From Azotobacter vinelandii CA (GTDB taxonomy: Bacteria; Pseudomonadota; Gammaproteobacteria; Pseudomonadales; Pseudomonadaceae): a DNA stretch of 64,000 nt. Made by a program: the position numbers and the translations under genes. The notes beneath the pieces were generated by a model that was not told where the DNA came from, made no database searches, and saw only the letters and a list, made by a program, of their open reading frames with translations. This document shows, in pieces, positions 28,180 through 37,534 of the stretch. The DNA lies in the NCBI RefSeq assembly GCF_000380335.1, contig NC_021149.1:4082501-4146500 (forward strand), written 5' to 3'. Within the stretch, counting starts at the first letter, position 1. The number at the start of each line of letters is the position of its first letter.

Positions 28180-28202
28180 TTTGGGGGCATATTTGGGGGC
28201 AT
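28180..28202. repeat. Tandem TTTGGGGGCAT repeats
   Basis: TTTGGGGGCAT occurs at 28180-28190 and 28192-28202, 12 bases apart, the same spacing as the GTGAGTAG pair at the left end. Such repeats are seen next to attachment sites of DUF4102-type integrases. The different sequence from the left pair suggests they belonged to another integrase. Confidence 0.45.
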
Positions 28203-28255
28203 GACAAAAACAGAACTTGCCGCAAATCCAGTAATAGCGCGGCATACAGCGATTG

Positions 28256-28336
28256 GTTCGAGTCCCTTCCGGTCCCAAGCGTTACCAAACGCACCGAGAA
28301 CCCCAGAAAACCGGCCTCTGAGCCGGTTTTTTGTTG
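28256..28336. other. Candidate right attachment site: diverged tRNA 3' end plus terminator
   Basis: GTTCGAGTC-C-CT-T-CCGG (28256-28272) matches the tRNA-Leu T arm and acceptor segment at 17851-17867 in all but two positions. The hairpin ACCGGC-CTCTGA-GCCGGT with T-tract (28306-28336) repeats the tRNA terminator at 17918-17947. No complete tRNA can be built here because the 5' half is missing. This looks like the far end of the island. Confidence 0.55.
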
Positions 28337-28388
28337 TCCATGCTTCCCGTAAGCCTGTTTTAACCACTGCCTTGGTTATCTCGCAGTC

Positions 28389-28457
28389 ATGCAGGCGATA
28401 ACCCATCACCCCTACCCGACCGATGCCAGCGATGAGGAGTGGGCCTCCGTGGTCGCC
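28389..28457 (+). pseudogene. N-terminal fragment of an IS5-family transposase
   Basis: About 23 codons, beginning MQAITHHPYPTDASDEEWAS, match the usual start of IS5-family transposases (YPTD.SDEEW). The frame then runs into unrelated sequence. It lies just beyond the right attachment candidate. Confidence 0.55.
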
Positions 28458-28458
28458 G

Positions 28459-28641
28459 GGCGCCTATATCGACGAAGGGCCGAACGAGGCGAGCGTCCGG
28501 CGTTTCTTCGTCGAGGGGCTGCTGGCGGAGATTCGCCCCCGCAACCGCGACGCGGCCAAGGCTGTGCTGCGCCATGCCAGCGCGCACCAGCGACTCGAAG
28601 GCCACGCGGGCGACGCCATCCTCGAAAACCTGATCGGCTGA
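28459..28641 (+). pseudogene. C-terminal remnant of an unidentified gene
   Basis: From about 28459 a GC-rich coding-like frame encodes GAYIDEGPNEASVRRFFVEG and then LLAEIRPRNRDAAKAVLRHA, ending at 28641. No good start or ribosome site precedes it, and it abuts the IS5 fragment. It may be the tail of a gene cut by an earlier rearrangement. I do not recognise the family. Confidence 0.35.
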
Positions 28642-28756
28642 ACCGTACACCGGCGCCAGCCATCCCTATACCCGGAATGCCTCATGACCCAGCCCCAAGC
28701 TGGCCCGCTCTTCATGCCTGAAATACAAAGGGAGAAGTCAGCATCGGCCCATCCGA

Positions 28757-28993
28757 TCAAAGCCTTTCCAGCCGCTCCCAGTCGGCCAGCACACCGATAT
28801 CCCGCGCCATGGTTTCAATATTCACATGATCGGCCAACACTGCACCGGTAGGTGTGGCGATATGGTAGAAACGACCCACTTCAGGGTAGCGGACGCTATC
28901 GGCCTGACAGCGCTTGAGTTGCGTGTCGTGAGGGGTCAGTTTGCGGTTGATTCGGGCCAGCAGCGCTCGCTCGGTAATGTACTGGATCTCCAT
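28757..28993 (-). CDS. Conserved hypothetical small protein
   Basis: From the ATG at 28993, preceded by GGGAG, the 78-residue product (MEIQYITERALLARINRKLT) contains CQADSVRYPEVGRFYHIAT and a C-terminal IETMARDIGVLADWERLERL. It resembles short proteins I recall from many pseudomonads but no function is known to me. It is divergent from the rpsT region and outside the proposed island. Confidence 0.7.
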   Translation of the reverse strand: MEIQYITERALLARINRKLTPHDTQLKRCQADSVRYPEVGRFYHIATPTGAVLADHVNIETMARDIGVLADWERLERL

Positions 28994-29122
28994 ATTCACT
29001 CCCTGGGTAATAACCGGCTCTGGAAATATGCAATGAACGCAAAATCCGGCGGACCGGTATCCGTTACAGTGCATCCCGCTGGAGCCAGCCCATCCAATCG
29101 GTTGGTAATCGGCCCCAGACAA

Positions 29123-29625
29123 GCAGAGCTGTATTCAGGATACATGCCATAGAGCGATCAAAAGCGGCTGACAACATGGGGCCTGGGTACTCAGGCTTCC
29201 ATGTCACGATGGCTGATAGGAGGGATAGGCGGAAAGTCTGGAGCATGCCGAGTGCACACCACCCCGTTCGACCTTTTTTCGCGTCCGCGAAATCAAAGGA
29301 TCGGGACTGGCCGGGGCCAGGATTCTGCTATTACATAAAACCACATGTACTGTCGGCCTATTCGGTTCCCCATATTGCGCTATACCAAGCACCGCCAGGC
29401 ATTGACGGCACACTACGCCGACCATCCACCGCTCACCCGGAAGGCTCTCCCGGCCAAAGCCCCCATGCCAACTACTCCCCCGAGGCGTGGGAGTGAAGAT
29501 AACCAACCGCCACCATGTCGAGGCTCACACAATTTTTCCAATCCGCCATTCGGCGGGCGTTTCAAGCGATTGTCCTGGACGATTGACGTATCCGCTCATG
29601 CGATTGACCTGACAGAGCCTTTCCC
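29123..29625. other. Gene-free region
   Basis: No frame here has a convincing start, codon pattern or family. The stretch contains one 19-base copy of CGGCACACTACGCCGACCA (29406-29424) shared with the island (27694-27712), and one hairpin ACTCCC/GGGAGT (29474-29494). It looks like scar sequence between the island and rpsT. Confidence 0.5.
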
Positions 29626-29654
29626 TTGACATCCCTCCCGCGTCTCGGCATGAT
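29626..29654 (+). promoter_or_regulatory. rpsT promoter
   Basis: TTGACA (29626-29631) and CATGAT (29649-29654) are 17 bases apart, 45 bases before the rpsT start. Confidence 0.75.
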
Positions 29655-29699
29655 TCGCGGCCTTATTTGTTCGTATCCCCAGTTTCGAGGAGCTTGACG

Positions 29700-29975
29700 G
29701 TGGCCAACTCACCTTCTGCCAAAAAACGCGCCAAACAGGCTGAGAAGCGTCGTAGCCATAACGCCAGCCTGCGCTCGATGGTTCGTACCTACATCAAGAA
29801 CGTGGTCAAGGCGATCGACGCCAAGGACCTGGACAAGGCCAAGACCGCCTACACTGCCGCCGTTCCGGTGATCGACCGCATGGCCGACAAGGGCATCATC
29901 CACAAGAACAAGGCCGCTCGCCACAAGAGCCGCCTGAACGCACACATCAAGGCACTCGGCACAGCCGCTGCTTGA
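29700..29975 (+). CDS. rpsT: 30S ribosomal protein S20
   Basis: S20 binds the 5' domain of 16S rRNA. The protein starts at the GTG at 29700 ([20 protein letters not shown]) with GAGGAG nine bases before it, and has 91 residues rich in Lys, Arg and Ala, the normal size. A non-ATG start is usual for this gene and takes part in its autoregulation in E. coli. In other pseudomonads mviN (murJ) is the upstream neighbour; here the island scar takes that place. Confidence 0.97.
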   Translation: MANSPSAKKRAKQAEKRRSHNASLRSMVRTYIKNVVKAIDAKDLDKAKTAYTAAVPVIDRMADKGIIHKNKAARHKSRLNAHIKALGTAAA

Positions 29976-29994
29976 TCCGAAGCGTTCCGCGAAG

Positions 29995-30019
29995 AACCGG
30001 CCGAAGGCCGGTTTTTTGT
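29995..30019 (+). terminator. rpsT terminator
   Basis: AACCGGCC-GAA-GGCCGGTT followed by TTTT, 19 bases after the rpsT stop. Confidence 0.9.
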
Positions 30020-30103
30020 TTTCCGCCGGCGGCTCCGGGCTCGCGCTTGCGCCCCGCCCGTGCCCGGAATCAATCGCAAGAACTCGGAAATCGACGATTG
30101 AAT

Positions 30104-30637
30104 TCAGACCGACCCGGCATCCCGCCACTTGCGCTCATGGTCGAGCAGCCATTGCTTGCGCTCCAGACCTCCGCCGTAGCCGGTCAGCGTGCGGTCGCTT
30201 CCGATGACCCGATGGCAAGGCACCACGATGCCGACAGGGTTCGCGCCGTTGGCCAGACCCACCGCGCGTACGGCCGAAGGCCGTCCGATTCGCGTGGCAA
30301 GATCGCGGTAGCTGAGCGTTTCGCCGCCGGGGATGTCGCGCAGTGCCGCCCAGACCTGGCGCTGGAAATCCGTGCCGCCCGTTGCGACGGTCAGCTTGTC
30401 GATGACCGCGATGTCACCGTCGAAATAGGCGCGCATCGCCTGCGCGGCGCACGACTCGCACATGGCCTTCCGCAGGCCGACCCTGACGCCGGGGTATTGC
30501 CTGCGCATCAGCAGGCACATGCGGTCTTCATGATCGTGCCAATCGAGGGCGCGCAACCTGCCCTGCTCATCCGTGACGAGCAACATTTGGCCGAGCGGCG
30601 TTTCCACCCGTTCCAGCAAGAACTCCACGACAGACAT
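30104..30637 (-). CDS. ogt: Methylated-DNA--[protein]-cysteine S-methyltransferase
   Basis: Ogt removes alkyl groups from O6 of guanine by a suicide transfer to its own cysteine. The 177-residue product has the active site PCHRV (Cys141) and the HTH region GETLSYRDLATRIGRPSAVR. It lacks the Ada N-terminal zinc domain. It is close to creA on the same strand. Confidence 0.92.
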   Translation of the reverse strand: MSVVEFLLERVETPLGQMLLVTDEQGRLRALDWHDHEDRMCLLMRRQYPGVRVGLRKAMCESCAAQAMRAYFDGDIAVIDKLTVATGGTDFQRQVWAALRDIPGGETLSYRDLATRIGRPSAVRAVGLANGANPVGIVVPCHRVIGSDRTLTGYGGGLERKQWLLDHERKWRDAGSV

Positions 30638-30679
30638 CGCTCCGCATTCCGGAAAATTTCCGGGAAGGTGGTATAGGCC

Positions 30680-31132
30680 TCACTCCCCCCAGGGCAGGAT
30701 CGGAATCGCCGTCACCGCGTTCTGCGGGCTGCCCTCGATCACCCGGTCGCTGTAGACCAGGTACACCAGGGTATTGCGCTTCTCGTCGAAGAAACGCACC
30801 ACCTGCATGCTCTTGAATACCAGGGAGGTACGCTCCTTGAAGACCTCCTCGCCATCCTTGATCTCCTCGCGGAAATGGATCTTGCCGACCTGACGACAGG
30901 CGATGGAGGCTTCGGCACGATCCTCGGCCAGCCCCAACCCACCCTTGACGCCACCGGTCCTGGGACGCGACAAGTAACAGGTCACCCCCTCGACCTTGGG
31001 GTCGTCGAAAGCCTCGACGACGATCCGGTCGTTCGGGCCGAACCACTTGAACACGGTCGACACTTCGCCGATCCGCTCGGCCAGGGCCAGAGACGGCGAC
31101 AGCAGCGCCAGCAACAACGGAATCCTGCGCAT
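30680..31132 (-). CDS. creA: CreA family periplasmic protein
   Basis: CreA is a conserved periplasmic protein of unknown biochemical role. The 150-residue product has a signal peptide ([18 protein letters not shown]) followed by [20 protein letters not shown], and the family's [19 protein letters not shown] and Cys pair. It lies between proB and ogt on the same strand, 12 bases after proB. Confidence 0.92.
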   Translation of the reverse strand: MRRIPLLLALLSPSLALAERIGEVSTVFKWFGPNDRIVVEAFDDPKVEGVTCYLSRPRTGGVKGGLGLAEDRAEASIACRQVGKIHFREEIKDGEEVFKERTSLVFKSMQVVRFFDEKRNTLVYLVYSDRVIEGSPQNAVTAIPILPWGE

Positions 31133-31144
31133 AGCGCCCCCCCC

Positions 31145-32266
31145 TCAAACCAGAATCAGATTGTCGCGATGCACCAGTTCCGGCTCGTCGACATAACCCA
31201 GCAACTGCTCGATCTGCTCGGACGGATGACCGACGATCTTCTGCGCCTCGGCGGAACTGTAGTTCACCAGGCCACGGGCTATCTCGCGCCCCTCTCGATC
31301 GACGCAAACCACCATCTCGCCGCGGCGGAAATTCCCCACCACCGACTTCACCCCCACCGGTAGCAGGCTGCGGTGATGGTGGGTCAGCGCCGCTACCGCC
31401 CCGGCATCCAGCACCAGGGTGCCGCGCATTTGCAGATGCCCGGCCAGCCATTGCTTGCGTGCCGCCAGCATGCCCTGCTCGGGCGCCAGCAGGGTGCCCA
31501 GCCGCTCGCCGGCCTTGAGCCGATCCAGCACCCGCTCGATGCGCCCGCCGATGATCACCGTATGGGCCCCGGAACGGGCCGCCAGCCGCGCCGCGCGCAG
31601 CTTGGTCTGCATGCCGCCGCGGCCGAGGGCGCCACCGCTGGAGCCGGCGGCGCCGTCCAGGCGCGGGTCGTCGGCGCGCGCCTCGAAGATCAACCTGGCA
31701 TCGGGATTGTTGCGCGGATCGGCATCGAACATGCCGTCGCGGTCGGTGAGGATGACCAACAGGTCCGCCTCCACCAGGTTGGCCACCAGCGCCGCCAGGG
31801 TATCGTTGTCGCCGAAGCGGATCTCGTCGGTGACCACGGTGTCGTTCTCGTTGATCACCGGAACGACACCGAGATCCAGCAGGGTGCGCAGGGTACTGCG
31901 GGCGTTCAGGTAGCGCTTGCGGTCGGAGAGGTCGTCATGGGTCAGCAGGATCTGCGCGGTATGCCGGCTGTGCTCGGCGAAACTCGACTCCCAGGCCCGC
32001 ACCAGCCCCATCTGCCCCACTGCGGCCGCCGCCTGCAACTCGTGGATGGCCTTCGGGCGGGCGCTCCAGCCCAGTTGGCTCATGCCGGCGGCCACAGCGC
32101 CGGAAGACACCAGCACCAGCTCCACGCCGGCCTCGCGCAGCACCACCATCTGCTCGACCCAGACCGCCATCGAAGAACGGTCCAGGCCACGACCGTCGGC
32201 GGTCAGCAAGGCACTGCCGATCTTCACCACCCAACGCCGCGCACCTGTCACCTTATCGCGCATCAT
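31145..32266 (-). CDS. proB: Glutamate 5-kinase
   Basis: ProB phosphorylates glutamate in the first step of proline synthesis. The 373-residue protein has the amino-acid kinase domain ([41 protein letters not shown]) and a C-terminal PUA domain from about residue 280. Two ATGs stand in tandem at the start; GGAG lies directly before them, so the second may be used. It is transcribed away from the obg start and toward creA. Confidence 0.96.
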   Translation of the reverse strand: MMRDKVTGARRWVVKIGSALLTADGRGLDRSSMAVWVEQMVVLREAGVELVLVSSGAVAAGMSQLGWSARPKAIHELQAAAAVGQMGLVRAWESSFAEHSRHTAQILLTHDDLSDRKRYLNARSTLRTLLDLGVVPVINENDTVVTDEIRFGDNDTLAALVANLVEADLLVILTDRDGMFDADPRNNPDARLIFEARADDPRLDGAAGSSGGALGRGGMQTKLRAARLAARSGAHTVIIGGRIERVLDRLKAGERLGTLLAPEQGMLAARKQWLAGHLQMRGTLVLDAGAVAALTHHHRSLLPVGVKSVVGNFRRGEMVVCVDREGREIARGLVNYSSAEAQKIVGHPSEQIEQLLGYVDEPELVHRDNLILV

Positions 32267-32346
32267 CTCCGCCTTTCCGCTCTGTCTGTCAGACGGCGGG
32301 CCTGCCCCGCCGCCAATCGCGGGCGGAACCCGTCCGCCCTACAGGA

Positions 32347-33669
<1,323 letters not shown>

Positions 33670-33927
33670 TCAGGCGGGTACGACGCTCACGTAGCGACGA
33701 CCGAAGGCACCTTTCACTTCGAACTTGACCACGCCCTCCACCTTCGCGAACAGGGTGTGATCCTTGCCGATACCCACACCGAAGCCGGGATGGAACTGGG
33801 TGCCGCGCTGACGCACGATGATGTTGCCGGCCCTGATGGCCTGGCCGCCGAAGATCTTCACGCCAAGGCGTTTACTTTCCGAGTCGCGACCGTTGCGGGT
33901 AGAACCGCCAGCTTTTTTGTGTGCCAT
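33670..33927 (-). CDS. rpmA: 50S ribosomal protein L27
   Basis: L27 reaches into the peptidyl-transferase centre with its N-terminus. The 85-residue product begins [20 protein letters not shown], without the cleavable leader seen in Firmicutes, and has normal length. It lies 33 bases after rplU. Confidence 0.98.
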   Translation of the reverse strand: MAHKKAGGSTRNGRDSESKRLGVKIFGGQAIRAGNIIVRQRGTQFHPGFGVGIGKDHTLFAKVEGVVKFEVKGAFGRRYVSVVPA

Positions 33928-33960
33928 GAGTTCGTTACTCCAGATAGCGGCTATTCAGGC

Positions 33961-34272
33961 TCAGGCCTGGATACCGGTGATTTTGACTTCGGTGAACCAC
34001 TGACGGTGGCCCTGGTGCTTCATGTGGTGCTTGCGGCGGCGGAACTTGATGATGCTCACCTTGTCGTGACGGCCCTGGCCCACGACCTCGGCGGTCACCT
34101 TGGCGCCATCGACCACGGGGGCACCGATCTTCACGTCGTCACCGTTGCCGACCAGCAGCACGCGGTCGAAAGTGACGGATTCGCCAGTGCCCACTTCGAG
34201 CTTCTCGATCTTGAGGAATTCGCCTTCGGCAACCTTGTATTGCTTGCCGCCGGTCACAATTACTGCGTACAT
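33961..34272 (-). CDS. rplU: 50S ribosomal protein L21
   Basis: L21 binds 23S rRNA. From the ATG at 34272 ([20 protein letters not shown]) the protein has 103 residues, the normal size, ending [11 protein letters not shown] with the basic [16 protein letters not shown]. It is the first gene of the rplU-rpmA-obgE operon and divergent from ispB. Confidence 0.98.
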   Translation of the reverse strand: MYAVIVTGGKQYKVAEGEFLKIEKLEVGTGESVTFDRVLLVGNGDDVKIGAPVVDGAKVTAEVVGQGRHDKVSIIKFRRRKHHMKHQGHRQWFTEVKITGIQA

Positions 34273-34406
34273 GGTATGTCTCCGTTGATCCTGCTCACCC
34301 GGCGCTTTATAGAAGGAGTCGTTGGCCGGCATGGCTGCGCGGACGGGTTCGACCGCCTGCGCCATTGCGTAAGACAGGGAAATACCCAGGAAAGTTAGGG
34401 TCCGCG

Positions 34407-34435
34407 ATTGTACGCAAGCACCGGAAGCCGCGCAA
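34407..34435 (-). promoter_or_regulatory. Promoter of the rplU-rpmA operon
   Basis: On the minus strand TTGCGC (34430-34435) and TACAAT (34407-34412) are 17 bases apart, about 135 bases before rplU. The long leader could bind a ribosomal protein. Confidence 0.75.
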
Positions 34436-34515
34436 GCGGCGCCGGGCCTCGCCTTGACAGCCTATACCCTGCCACCTAGCATGCCGCGGCAATTGATCAG
34501 GAGCTCGATGCGTTG

Positions 34516-35484
34516 ATGCAACCCCAGGCCTTTTACCGCGTGGTCGCGGACGATTTCAGCGCTGTTGACGGCATCATCCGCAAACAGCTCACATCGCGTG
34601 TCCCCTTGGTGGAAACGATCGGCGACTACATCATCTCCGCCGGTGGTAAGCGCCTGCGTCCTCTGCTGGTGCTGCTGTGCGGCAACGCTCTCGGCAAGTG
34701 TGACGAGCGGATGCGCCTGCTGGCCGCCGCCATCGAGTTCCTGCACACCTCCACCCTGCTGCACGACGACGTGGTCGACGACTCCGAGCTGCGCCGCGGC
34801 CGCTCTACCTCCAACGCCCTCTGGGGCAATGCGCCGAGCGTGCTGGTCGGCGACTTTCTCTATGCGCGCTGCTTCGAGATGCTGGTCGAGCTGGCCTCCA
34901 TGCCGGTGATGCGCATCATGTCCCAGGCCACCCGGGTGATCGCCGAGGGCGAAGTGCTGCAGTTGTCCAAGGTGCGCGACGCCAGCACCACGGAAGAAAC
35001 CTACATGGAAGTCATCCGCGGCAAGACCGCGATGCTCTTCGAGGCCGCCAGCCATGGCGCCGCCAGCCTGGCCGGCGCCACGTCGGAACAGGCCGAGGCG
35101 CTGCGCTGCTTCGGCGACTCGCTCGGCGTCGCCTTCCAGTTGGTGGACGACCTGCTCGACTACCGCGGCGATGCCGAGACCCTGGGCAAGAACGTCGGCG
35201 ACGACCTGGCCGAAGGCAAACCGACCCTGCCGCTCATCTATACGATGCGCGAAGGCACTCCCGGGCAGGCCGCCCTGGTACGCCGGGCGATCCAGAAGGG
35301 CGGGATCGAGGACCTGACCGCCATCGTCGCCGCCGTGGAGGCCGCCGGCGCCCTGGACTACACCGCCCGCCGGGCCCGCGAGCACGCCGAGCGCGCCATC
35401 GCCTGCCTGGATACCCTGCCGCCCGGCGAATATCGCGATGCCCTCGTCGAGCTGAGCCGTTTCGCCGTGGCACGCACCCACTGA
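34516..35484 (+). CDS. ispB: Octaprenyl/nonaprenyl diphosphate synthase
   Basis: IspB makes the long isoprenoid side chain of ubiquinone. From the ATG at 34516 (MQPQAFYRVVADDFSAVDG) the protein has 322 residues and both aspartate-rich motifs, LLHDDVVDDSELRRG and VDDLLDYRGD. A TTG one codon earlier is better spaced from AGGAG (34498-34502) and may be used. Divergent from rplU, the standard arrangement. Confidence 0.96.
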   Translation: MQPQAFYRVVADDFSAVDGIIRKQLTSRVPLVETIGDYIISAGGKRLRPLLVLLCGNALGKCDERMRLLAAAIEFLHTSTLLHDDVVDDSELRRGRSTSNALWGNAPSVLVGDFLYARCFEMLVELASMPVMRIMSQATRVIAEGEVLQLSKVRDASTTEETYMEVIRGKTAMLFEAASHGAASLAGATSEQAEALRCFGDSLGVAFQLVDDLLDYRGDAETLGKNVGDDLAEGKPTLPLIYTMREGTPGQAALVRRAIQKGGIEDLTAIVAAVEAAGALDYTARRAREHAERAIACLDTLPPGEYRDALVELSRFAVARTH

Positions 35485-35503
35485 CGCCGAGCCGGGTTCG
35501 GAC

Positions 35504-35544
35504 GGAACGAAGAAGCCGGGCCATGGGCCCGGCTTCTTCGTTCC
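35504..35544. terminator. Bidirectional terminator between ispB and fklB
   Basis: A perfect 19-base inverted repeat, GGAACGAAGAAGCCGGGCC with its complement, encloses a 3-base loop ATG between the convergent genes. Confidence 0.85.
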
Positions 35545-35574
35545 ACCTGCGGCAAACCGGCGGGTATCCGCCTT

Positions 35575-36192
35575 TTACAGCACGTCCAGCAGTTCGACGT
35601 CGAACACCAGCACGCTGTGCGGCGGGATGCTGCCGATGGCCTGATCGCCGTAGGCCAGCTCGCTCGGAACATAAAGACGCCATTTGCTGCCGCTATTCAT
35701 CAGTTGCAACGCCTCGGTCCAGCCGGCGATCACGCCGTTGACCGGAAATTCGGCCGGCTGCCCGCGCTGGTAGGAGCTGTCGAACACGCTGCCGTCGATC
35801 AGGGTGCCGTGGTAGTGGGTGCGCACCCGATCCTCGCGGCCCGGCTTGCGCCCCTCGCCGGCCTTCAGCACTTCGTATTGCAGACCGGAAGCCAGCACCG
35901 TGACACCTTCGCGCCTGGCGTTCTCGGCGAGGAAGGAAACGCCGGAGGCGGCCGCCGCTTCGGCCTTGGCCTGGGTTTCGGCCTGCATGCGCTCGCGGAT
36001 GACCTTGAAGCTCGCCGACAGCGCCGCCGGCTCGACGCGGCTGGCCTGGCCGCCGAAGGCATCGGCCAGGCCGGCGAGGATCGCCTCGAGCTCGACCCCG
36101 GGCGGCGGATTGTCACGGATCTGGTCGCCCAACTGGCGCCCGATGCCGTAACTGACGCGGGCTTCGTCGGTGGAAAGGTTGAGTTCGCTCAT
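35575..36192 (-). CDS. fklB: FKBP-type peptidyl-prolyl isomerase FklB
   Basis: The 205-residue product, from the ATG at 36192 (MSELNLSTDEARVSYGIGRQ), has the N-terminal dimerisation domain of FKBP22-type proteins (to about 95) and a C-terminal FKBP domain with VRTHYHGTLIDGSVFDSSYQ and VPSELAYGDQ. There is no signal peptide, so it is cytoplasmic. It sits between ispB and the YqhA-like gene, as in P. aeruginosa. Confidence 0.93.
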   Translation of the reverse strand: MSELNLSTDEARVSYGIGRQLGDQIRDNPPPGVELEAILAGLADAFGGQASRVEPAALSASFKVIRERMQAETQAKAEAAAASGVSFLAENARREGVTVLASGLQYEVLKAGEGRKPGREDRVRTHYHGTLIDGSVFDSSYQRGQPAEFPVNGVIAGWTEALQLMNSGSKWRLYVPSELAYGDQAIGSIPPHSVLVFDVELLDVL

Positions 36193-36334
36193 GACGGATT
36201 TCCAGTCGGTGAAAAGGCCCGACAGACTAGCACAAGCGCGGGACCGGGACCGGGACCGGGACCGGGAAGACGATGGCCGGGCCCTCCACGGGCCACCATC
36301 CATGCGAAAGCCTCCGAAGGGAAACCTCTTCCCT

Positions 36335-36829
36335 TCAATGGGCGTGCTTGGCCATCTTCTCCAGATAGCTCATGACGAAGGCGGAAACGACGAAGGTCAT
36401 GTGGATGAGCACGTACCACAGCAGCTTGTCGTTGGGGATCTTCTGCGCATCCATGAACACACGCAGCAGGTGGATCGAGGAGATGGCGACGATGGAGGCG
36501 GCCACCTTCAGCTTCAGCGAGCCGGAATCCATCTTGCCCAGCCAGTCGAGCTTCTCCTTGCCCTCGTCGATGTCCAGTTGGGAGACGAAGTTCTCGTAGC
36601 CGGAAATCATCACCATCACCAGCAGGCCGCCGACCAGCGCCATGTCGATCATCGAAAGCAGGACCAGGATCAATTCCGCCTCGGCCATCTCGAGCACGTG
36701 CGGCAGCAGATGATAGACCTCCTGGAAGAACTTCAGGGTCAGCGCCAGCAGGGCCACGGACAGGCCGATATAGATCGGCGCCAGCAGCCAGCGGGAGGCA
36801 TACATCGCATTTTCGAGAAAACGTTCCAT
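36335..36829 (-). CDS. YqhA/UPF0114 family membrane protein
   Basis: The 164-residue product ([20 protein letters not shown]) has the family motifs [20 protein letters not shown] and YENFVSQLD, and four hydrophobic segments (about 10-35, 52-74, 110-125, 135-155). It is a member of TIGR00645. Function unknown; located in the inner membrane. The ATG at 36829 fits the family start. Confidence 0.9.
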   Translation of the reverse strand: MERFLENAMYASRWLLAPIYIGLSVALLALTLKFFQEVYHLLPHVLEMAEAELILVLLSMIDMALVGGLLVMVMISGYENFVSQLDIDEGKEKLDWLGKMDSGSLKLKVAASIVAISSIHLLRVFMDAQKIPNDKLLWYVLIHMTFVVSAFVMSYLEKMAKHAH

Positions 36830-37030
36830 AGGGCATCCACTCAGCCAAAAACGGCGGCGAGTATACCCATGGCCCGGAGCGGGACTGAAGCCGCCCGCCG
36901 GAGCCGGAAATGCCTGGCAACATATCCCCATCCACTGTGGATAACCCTGTGAACGGAAGGCGGAAGGATTTCCCCGTAGCCCGCCGGACGCATCCTCGCC
37001 GCCATCGAACAAATCTCGACCAGCCTGCGC

Positions 37031-37372
37031 TCAAAGCTCCGGCTGCGACTCGCAACCGCCCGGACGACAGCGCCGCGGTCCGTTCAGCCGGCGCAGTTCG
37101 GCCTGCAGGTGCAAGCACCAGATGAGCGGGTCGGAGCACTCCTGGTAACCTACTCCAGCCAGGCTGGCGGCCACCTCGTCGAGCACCCGCCCCGCCGCCA
37201 CGGGCCCGCGAAACGGCCCCTGGGCCTTGACCGAGGACGGCTGCGCGCCGGACAGGCCGGCGGCGAAGAGCAGGATCCACAGTCCCTGCTCCCCCGCCAG
37301 CGGACGGGTCGCCAGTTCGATGCGAACGGTCAGCCCCAGGCAGTTGCGGATCAGACAAAGCGTGCGTGACAT
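37031..37372 (-). CDS. Conserved Pseudomonas hypothetical protein
   Basis: From the ATG at 37372 (MSRTLCLIRNCLGLTVRIEL) the product is 113 residues with a short hydrophobic patch (LWILLFAAGLSGAQ) and several cysteines near the C-terminus (YQECSDPLIWCLHLQ, RRCRPGGCES). A gene of the same start and place, between the YqhA-like gene and the Lon-like protease, occurs in other pseudomonads. No function known; the four C-terminal-half cysteines could bind a metal. Confidence 0.7.
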   Translation of the reverse strand: MSRTLCLIRNCLGLTVRIELATRPLAGEQGLWILLFAAGLSGAQPSSVKAQGPFRGPVAAGRVLDEVAASLAGVGYQECSDPLIWCLHLQAELRRLNGPRRCRPGGCESQPEL

Positions 37373-37534
37373 AGGGCAATCCCCCTTCAGGGTCTTGCTT
37401 TCAGCGTACACCCCGCGAAGCGCCTGGGAAAACTTTTGCTTCCGCCCAGCCTGTGGATAAGTCTGTGAACGAGTCAGGGAAAACCGGCATCGCCCGGCGA
37501 TTTCCCGCCGTCCCGGTTTCGGACGGACGGTGCC

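Larger units (their letters stand above)
17851..28336. mobile_element. Degenerate P4-like satellite / integrative island at tRNA-Leu
   Basis: The island begins in the T arm of tRNA-Leu(CAA) and ends at a diverged copy of the same tRNA 3' end plus terminator (28256-28336). In order it holds a tyrosine integrase, two AT-rich small genes, IS3 and IS1111 elements, AlpA, a small gene, a Rha-type protein, small genes, a HigBA-type module on the other strand, an Ash-like frame, further small genes, a deleted toprim/primase gene, and an iteron and inverted-repeat block. There are no capsid, tail or conjugation genes, so it is a satellite-type rather than a full phage or ICE. The broken primase and the missing helicase indicate that it can no longer replicate on its own. 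Limits are approximate at the right end. Confidence 0.75.

Noticed and set aside
28200-28283. Second tRNA gene near GGTTCGAGTCCC
   Set aside because: Only a T-arm and acceptor-like 3' end can be formed. No matching 5' acceptor, D arm or anticodon arm lies upstream.
28387-28650. Minus-strand frame opposite the IS5 fragment
   Set aside because: No ribosome site or family pattern; it spans the junction of two unrelated remnants.
17875-29125. Full prophage or conjugative element
   Set aside because: No capsid, terminase, tail, lysis, relaxase or type IV secretion genes are seen.
29474-29494. CRISPR-like repeat (ACTCCC...GGGAGT)
   Set aside because: A single copy with no further repeats or spacers and no cas genes nearby.
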